Of a stretch of 64,000 nt of DNA, positions 59,017 through 64,000 are shown in pieces. Made by a program: the position numbers and the translations under genes. Below the pieces are notes generated by a model. That model was not told the DNA's origin and did not search any database. It saw nothing but the letters and a program-made list of their open reading frames with translations. Source of the DNA: Begonia masoniana. Its lineage: Eukaryota; Streptophyta; Magnoliopsida; Cucurbitales; Begoniaceae. Each line of letters opens with the position of its first letter. Position 1 is the first letter of the stretch. Location: positions 47,102,544-47,166,543 of the forward strand of contig CM039505.1 in assembly GCA_022432975.1 (NCBI GenBank). The letters are read 5' to 3'.

Positions 59017-59737
59017 GTTTGTGAAGAACAGAGAAGAGGTTTGTCTTCTTCACGTGAAGCAGAAAACAGAGAGAGTTTTCAGGGGTGCGCTGTTCTTGCT
59101 GTGAAGAACCTTCCTCAGTTGCTGAAAGAACAGCAAAGGAAGAAGAACAGAAGCCGCTGCACGTCGTCTGAAAGAGGAAGAAGAGTTGTTGCGCCGCCGT
59201 CGCTGAGCTGAACCGCGACGCCCATTTGGTGCTGTCACCGCCGTCCGCGAAGAACAGAAGCCGATCTGTTCTGTTCAGAGTCGCCAAGCACCGCCCGTTG
59301 CCGCCACTGCCGTCCCAGGAAGAAGAGTTGCTGCGCCGCCGTCTCCAAACAGAACGGCGACACTCATCCATCGTCCGCCCCGTACCTACGTTCAGTGTAC
59401 TCCGTCGACGGCCAAAGTCACAGAACAACGAGAGGTATTTTTCTGTTCCCGTTGATATTCAGAAAATCGCGAAGGAGAGAGAATCAAATAGAGAAAAGCA
59501 AGTGGGTTTCTTGTTGTTGGAAATTTCCAGAGAGTCATTTACTGTTTTTGGAAATTGTGTTTCACTTACCAAATAAAGTCAATTTATTTTTTATTTTAAT
59601 TTGGTAAGAGCTGTTGGATATATTGGAGGAAATTTTGGATTATTTTGGGTTTGGATAATCGATATCGTTAGGCAGATTTATCCTGAAAATTTTTGGTAGA
59701 AATTCTGATAGTTTGTGGAATCTAATTTTTGGGAGTA
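59017..59737 (+). other. Leader of the copia element
   Basis: Untranslated leader of about 720 bases between primer site and gag. Its GC-rich part (59040-59430) gives open frames on both strands (such as 59000-59428 minus and 59226-59607 plus) that look like composition effects rather than genes. Confidence 0.6.
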
Positions 59738-62700
59738 ATGGAGAGTAACCCGAGCAGAATGGTCACGTTGAACGGCTCCAACTATCATGTGTAGAAAGGG
59801 AAGATGGAAGATCTTCTCTATGTAAAAGATTATTATCTGCCTGTATTTGCTGATACGAAGCCAGTAGCTAAATCTGACGTCGAATGGGAGTTATGTCATC
59901 GTCAAGTGTGCGGCTACATTCGTCAGTGGGTAGATGATAACGTCCTCAACCATGTTAGTGAGGAAAAGAATGCTCAGAACTTGTGGAAAAAGCTTGAGGA
60001 GTTGTACGCTCGGAAAACTGGTAACAACAAGCTGTTTTTGATTAAGCAGCTTTTAGGGTTGAAGTACCAGAACGGTAAAGCTATGACCGATCACCTGAAT
60101 ACATTCCAGGGAATTATAAATCAGCTGGCTGGAATGAAAATTAAGTTTGATGAAGAGGTTCAGGGGTTGATGCTTCTCGGGACTTTGCCAGACTCGTGGG
60201 AGACATTCAGAATGTCGTTGTCTAACTCGGCCCCGGATGGTGTCTTGGCTATGGATGTAGTCAAGAGTAGCGTTCTGAACGAGGAGATGAGAAGAAAGTC
60301 GACAGGTTCTTCTTCACAGTCTGACGTTCTAGTCGCCGAAAACAGGGGGAGAAGTCAAAGCAAAGGTCCGGGCAACCGAAATCGGAGTCAAAGCAGGTCG
60401 AGAAAATATGCAAACTATGAGTGTCATCATTGTGGCAGAAAGGGGCACATCAAGAAACTTTGTCGGAAGTTTCTACAAGAGAATCCGAATGCCAAGGAAA
60501 AGAAATCTGAAGAGGGTGATACAAGCGAGAAAGTAGCCACGGCCATCGAGGAGTTCTTTATCGTGTACGATGGAGATGTTGTCAATCTCACCTGCCAAGA
60601 TTCGAGTTGGGTGATTGACAGTGGCGCTACGATTCATGCTACTTCCAGGAGGGATTTCTTCACGTCTTACACTTCCGGTGACTTTGGAAGTGTAAGAATG
60701 GGAAATGATGGTGCTGCAAAGGCTATTGGTATTGGAGATGTGCATTTGGAGACCGATGCTGGCAACACTTTGGTTTTGAGAGGTGTGAAGCACATTCCCG
60801 ACATCCGTATGAACTTGATCTCGACCGGTAAGCTCGACGACGAAGGGTTTTGCAACACCTTTCGTGATGGAAAATGGAAGCTCTCCAGAGGCTCTTTGAT
60901 TATGGCAAGAGGAGAAAAATGTTGCTCTCTATATGTGATGCACGCGAAGATCACAGATTCCACAGTTCATACGGTGGACGATGAAGCTGCTGTAGAGCTT
61001 TGGCACAACCGACTGAGCCATATGAGCGAGAAAGGATTGATGATTCTAGCGAAGAAAAATCTACTCTCAGGTATGAGAACTGGCTCTTTAAAGAGGTGTA
61101 CTCACTGTTTGGCAGGCAAACAGACACGAGTGGCTTTCAAAAGCATTCCTCACTCACGTAAATCAGGTATACTCGACATGGTGTACTCTGATGTGTGCGG
61201 TCCAATGAAGACAAGAACACTTGGTGGTGCAGCATACTTTGTGACTTTCATCGACGATCACTCAAGGAAGGTTTGGGTGTATATGCTGAAGTCAAAAGAT
61301 CAAGTGATAGATGTCTTCAAGCAGTTTCATGCTCGTGTGGAAAGAGAAACAGGTGTGAAGCTCAAGTGCATCCGGACAAACAATGGAGGAGAGTATTGTG
61401 GTCCCTTTGATGAGTACTGCAGAGAGCAGGGTATTCGGCATCAAAAGACACCTCCAAAGACTCCTCAGCTGAACGAATTAGCTGAGAGGATGAACAGGAC
61501 ACTCGTTGAAAGGGTGAGATGTTTGCTTTCCCAATCACAGTTGCCGAGGTCCTTTTGGGGTGAAGCCTTGAGTACAGTGGTTCATGTGTTGAACCTCACT
61601 CCCTGTGTTCCTTTGGGTTTCGAAGTTCCGGATAAGATGTGGTTTGGAAAAGAAGCTTCGTATAGCCATCTACGCACTTTCGGATGCAAGGCCTTTGTTC
61701 ACATTCCAAAAGACGAGCGGTCAAAGCTCGATGTGAAGACAAGGCCGTGTGTGTTCATAGGTTATGGTCTTGATGAGTTTGGCTACAGGTTCTACGATCC
61801 AGTGCAGAAAAAGCTTGTAAGAAGCCGAGATGCAGTGTTCGTAGAAGACCAAGGCATCAAAGACATCGATAAGACAGAAATGGTAGAGAGGTGCAGTGAT
61901 GATCTGATCGAGTTGGATCCATTTGATACACCTGCAGAGTGTTCCGATCGAGGGGGAGCAGAATTGGAACACAATACCAGTCCTGCCAATGGCGGAGTCC
62001 CCACTGCTGATATTGTTGAACCGACTGGGCAAGTCGAAGAAGAGGTTCGAGAGTTGCCAGAAGAACCTCCGTTGAGAAGATCCACTAGAGAGCGACGTCC
62101 TTCGACGAGATATACTTCAGATGAGTATGTGATGCTCACAGATGCCGGAGAGCCAGATACTTACCAAGAGGCCACTTCTGTTAATGAGAAGAAACTGTGG
62201 TTGAAAGCCATGGAAGAGGAGATGCAATCTCTTCGTGAAAACCACACGTATGATTTGGTGAAATTGCCCCAAGGCAAGAAAGCGCTCAAGAACAGATGGG
62301 TCTACAGATTAAAGACCGAAAATTCAAGCTCACAGCCAAGGTACAAAGCTCGTTTAGTTGTGAAGGGGTACGGTCAGAAGAAGGGAATCGACTTTGAAGA
62401 AATATTCTCACCGGTGGTGAAGATGTCCTCTATCCGAGTTGCTCTTGGTTTAGCAGCACGCTTGAACCTGGAGATCGAGCAACTTGATGTGAAAACTGCA
62501 TTCCTTCATGGTGACTTGGAGGAAGAGATCTATATGGAGCAGCCCGAGGGATTCAAAGTCAGAGGAAAAGAGCAACTTGTGTGCAAGTTGAAGAAGAGCT
62601 TATATGGTCTCAAACAAGCTCCACGGCAGTGGTACAAGAAGTTTGAGTCTTTCATGGTGAGTCACGGATACAGCCGAACATCGTCAGACCATTGTGTGTT

Positions 62701-63708
62701 CATCAGAATGATGATGACTTCATTATTCTCCTACTGTATGTTGACGATATGTTGATCATAGGCTATGATACTAGCAAAATTGCTAAGTTAAAGGGAGAGT
62801 TGAGCAAGTCTTTTGCGATGAAGGACTTGGGTGCTGCAAAGAAGATACTGGGCATGAAGATTTCTCGTGATAGGAAGCATGAGAAACTTTGGTTGTCTCA
62901 AGAAGACTACGTCGAGAAGGTACTTGAAAAATTCAACATGAGCAAAGCCAAGTCTGTTCATTCTCCACTTGCAGGTCACTTCAAGCTCAATTTGGAGCAA
63001 TGTCCTACAAGTGAGAAAGACAAGGCAGACATGAGTCGAGTTCCTTATGCGTCTGCAGTTGGCAGTTTGATGTACGCCATGGTTTGTACTCGACCCGATA
63101 TTGCTTATTCAGTTGGAGTAGTCAGCAGATTCCTCTCCAATCCTGGTAAAGAACACTGGGAAGCAGTGAAGTGGATATTCAAATATCTCAGAGGCACTTC
63201 CAAAATGTGTTTGTGTTTCGGTGGCAGTGATCCTATGCTAGTTGGGTATACTGATTCAGATATAGCTGGTAACGTTGATTCTAGGAGATCCATTTCTGGA
63301 TTCTTGATGATTTTTGCAGGGGGAGCTGTGTCTTGGCAGTCGAAGCTGCAAGATTGTGTTGCGCTATCCACCACAGAAGCCGAATACATTGCAATTACTG
63401 AGGGTTGCAAGGAGGCTTTGTGGATGAGGAGATTCCTTGAGGAATTGGGTTTGCGCCAAGAGAAATATGTTGTGTTTAGTGATAGTCAGAGCGCTATCCA
63501 CCTTTCAAAGAATTCGTCATTTCATTCGAGGTCCAAGCACATTGATGTAAGATATCATTGGGTTCGAGACTTGCTCGAGACGAAGCAGTTGCACTTGGCA
63601 AAAGTGCACACAAGTGAGAACGGTTCAGATATGTTGACGAAGACTTTACCGAAGGAGAAGCTCGAGGTTTGTCGTCAAAAGGCGGGTTTGACAGAGCCAA
63701 CCACATGA
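59738..63708 (+). pseudogene. Copia gag-pol polyprotein with one stop and one frameshift
   Basis: The natural start is ATG 59738 (MESNPSRMVTLNGSNYHV), followed at 59792 by TAG where related proteins have Trp. After it the frame is open to 62755. It holds the UBN2 gag (residues about 30-140 of the open frame), a zinc knuckle CHHCGRKGHIKKLC, protease WVIDSGATIHATS, GAG-pre-integrase ELWHNRLSHMSEKGL, integrase with YSDVCGPM, IRTNNGGEY (Asn where Asp is usual) and LAERMNRTL, and reverse transcriptase with FEEIFSPVVKMSS and LDVKTAFLHGDLEEEIYMEQ. A 1-base shift near 62700 moves the YVDD active site (LLLYVDDMLI) into the frame 62692-63708, which continues through RNase H (STTEAEYIA, KHIDVRYHWVRD) to the end. 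Length and order are those of full copia polyproteins. Confidence 0.93.
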
Positions 63709-63822
63709 ACCGGAAGGAGAGGTTATTAAGATCTAGTGCTTCAGCAGTTCTTTACATGACCTCAATTGCACGTAGCCCTGTTTTTTCTCCAAGCGGGCTT
63801 GTTAGAGCCCACCACATGAGCC

Positions 63823-63832
63823 GGAGGGGGAG
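63823..63832 (+). other. Polypurine tract of the copia element
   Basis: GGAGGGGGAG, three bases before the 3' LTR. The same tract is found inverted at 58811-58820. Confidence 0.85.
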
Positions 63833-63835
63833 TTT

Positions 63836-64000
63836 TGTTGGGTCCGGCTCATTCATGGAGTTGGGTCCGGCTCATTCATGGAGCTGAGCTCAACCAATAC
63901 GTTGTCCCTCTTTATTTTACACCTACTCCATATTAAAACATTGTCGGGAGAGGTTTACTTTTTCGTCTTTATAATTCACGCTGCATAGATGTAAAAGATA
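63836..64000 (+). repeat. 3' LTR of the copia element, cut by the window edge
   Basis: Starts TGTTGGGTCCGGCTCATTC and contains the 23-bp piece TTGGGTCCGGCTCATTCATG twice in tandem, as in the inverted copy. The last about 54 bases of the 219-bp LTR and the right flank lie past the window. Confidence 0.92.

Larger units (their letters stand above)
58590..64000 (+). mobile_element. Young Ty1/copia retrotransposon (TNT1/Tork-like), right end outside the window
   Basis: From the left: an inverted LTR (58590-58808), an inverted polypurine tract and 3' internal end (58809-58843), a 5'-truncated LTR (58844-59002), primer site, leader, gag-pol in one nearly complete frame (59738-63708), polypurine tract and 3' LTR (from 63836, cut by the window). 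The candidate target sequence AAATG precedes it at 58585-58589. The match between LTR copies is almost perfect, so it is recent. One stop in gag and one frameshift in reverse transcriptase are the only defects seen. Confidence 0.92.

Noticed and set aside
59000..59607. Arg/Ser-rich frames on both strands in the copia leader
   Set aside because: GC-rich leader composition; no domain, and the gag start lies downstream at 59738.

Overview
The window is nuclear DNA of a flowering plant, most likely a eudicot. It is AT-rich and dominated by nested LTR retrotransposons (Ty1/copia and Ty3/gypsy with tRNA-Met type primer sites), Mutator-like (MULE) remnants and tandem arrays inside LTRs. Only a few host genes are visible: one intact-looking group III WRKY transcription factor gene (minus strand, 23.7-24.8 kb, three exons) and two copies of a DUF599-family membrane protein gene (13.2-14.2 kb and 57.4-58.4 kb). 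All calls come from reading the sequence; no searches were run.

Layout. 1-2.36 kb: AT-rich, no gene recognised. 2.4-8.95 kb: decayed minus-strand SIRE-like copia element, 5' LTR at its right end. 9.04-14.3 kb: copy 1 of a segmental duplication that carries DUF599 copy 1. 14.9-16.1 kb: copia gag fragment. 16.4-21.4 kb and 25.1-29.9 kb: two related MULE-like elements in opposite orientation, each with a convergent pair of decayed ORFs (transposase and a plant-transposon protein of the Transposase_32 type), standing on either side of the WRKY gene. 30.1-33.3 kb: copia gag pseudogene split by a 2.5 kb solo LTR with a perfect 5-bp target duplication. 33.8-36.1 kb: a second solo LTR with target duplication. 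36.35-58.59 kb: copy 2 of the segmental duplication, broken by two large insertions: (a) 36.4-43.3 kb, a solo LTR that itself holds another solo LTR and a compound minisatellite; (b) 45.0-56.0 kb, a TG...CA element holding a complete gypsy element, whose gag holds a Cassandra-like solo LTR with a 5S rRNA-like core. 58.59-64.0 kb: a young TNT1/Tork-like copia element in the 3' flank of DUF599 copy 2, with an inverted LTR at its left edge that makes a 159-bp-arm hairpin; its right LTR runs off the window.

Together: the two DUF599 copies give a before/after view, since copy 1 shows the uninterrupted order of the duplicated block and lets the insertions in copy 2 be delimited to the base. DUF599 copy 2 keeps its frame across the intron; copy 1 has one G fewer just after the splice acceptor and is out of frame. 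Several otherwise young elements carry single-base frameshifts, so some breaks could be consensus errors rather than real decay.
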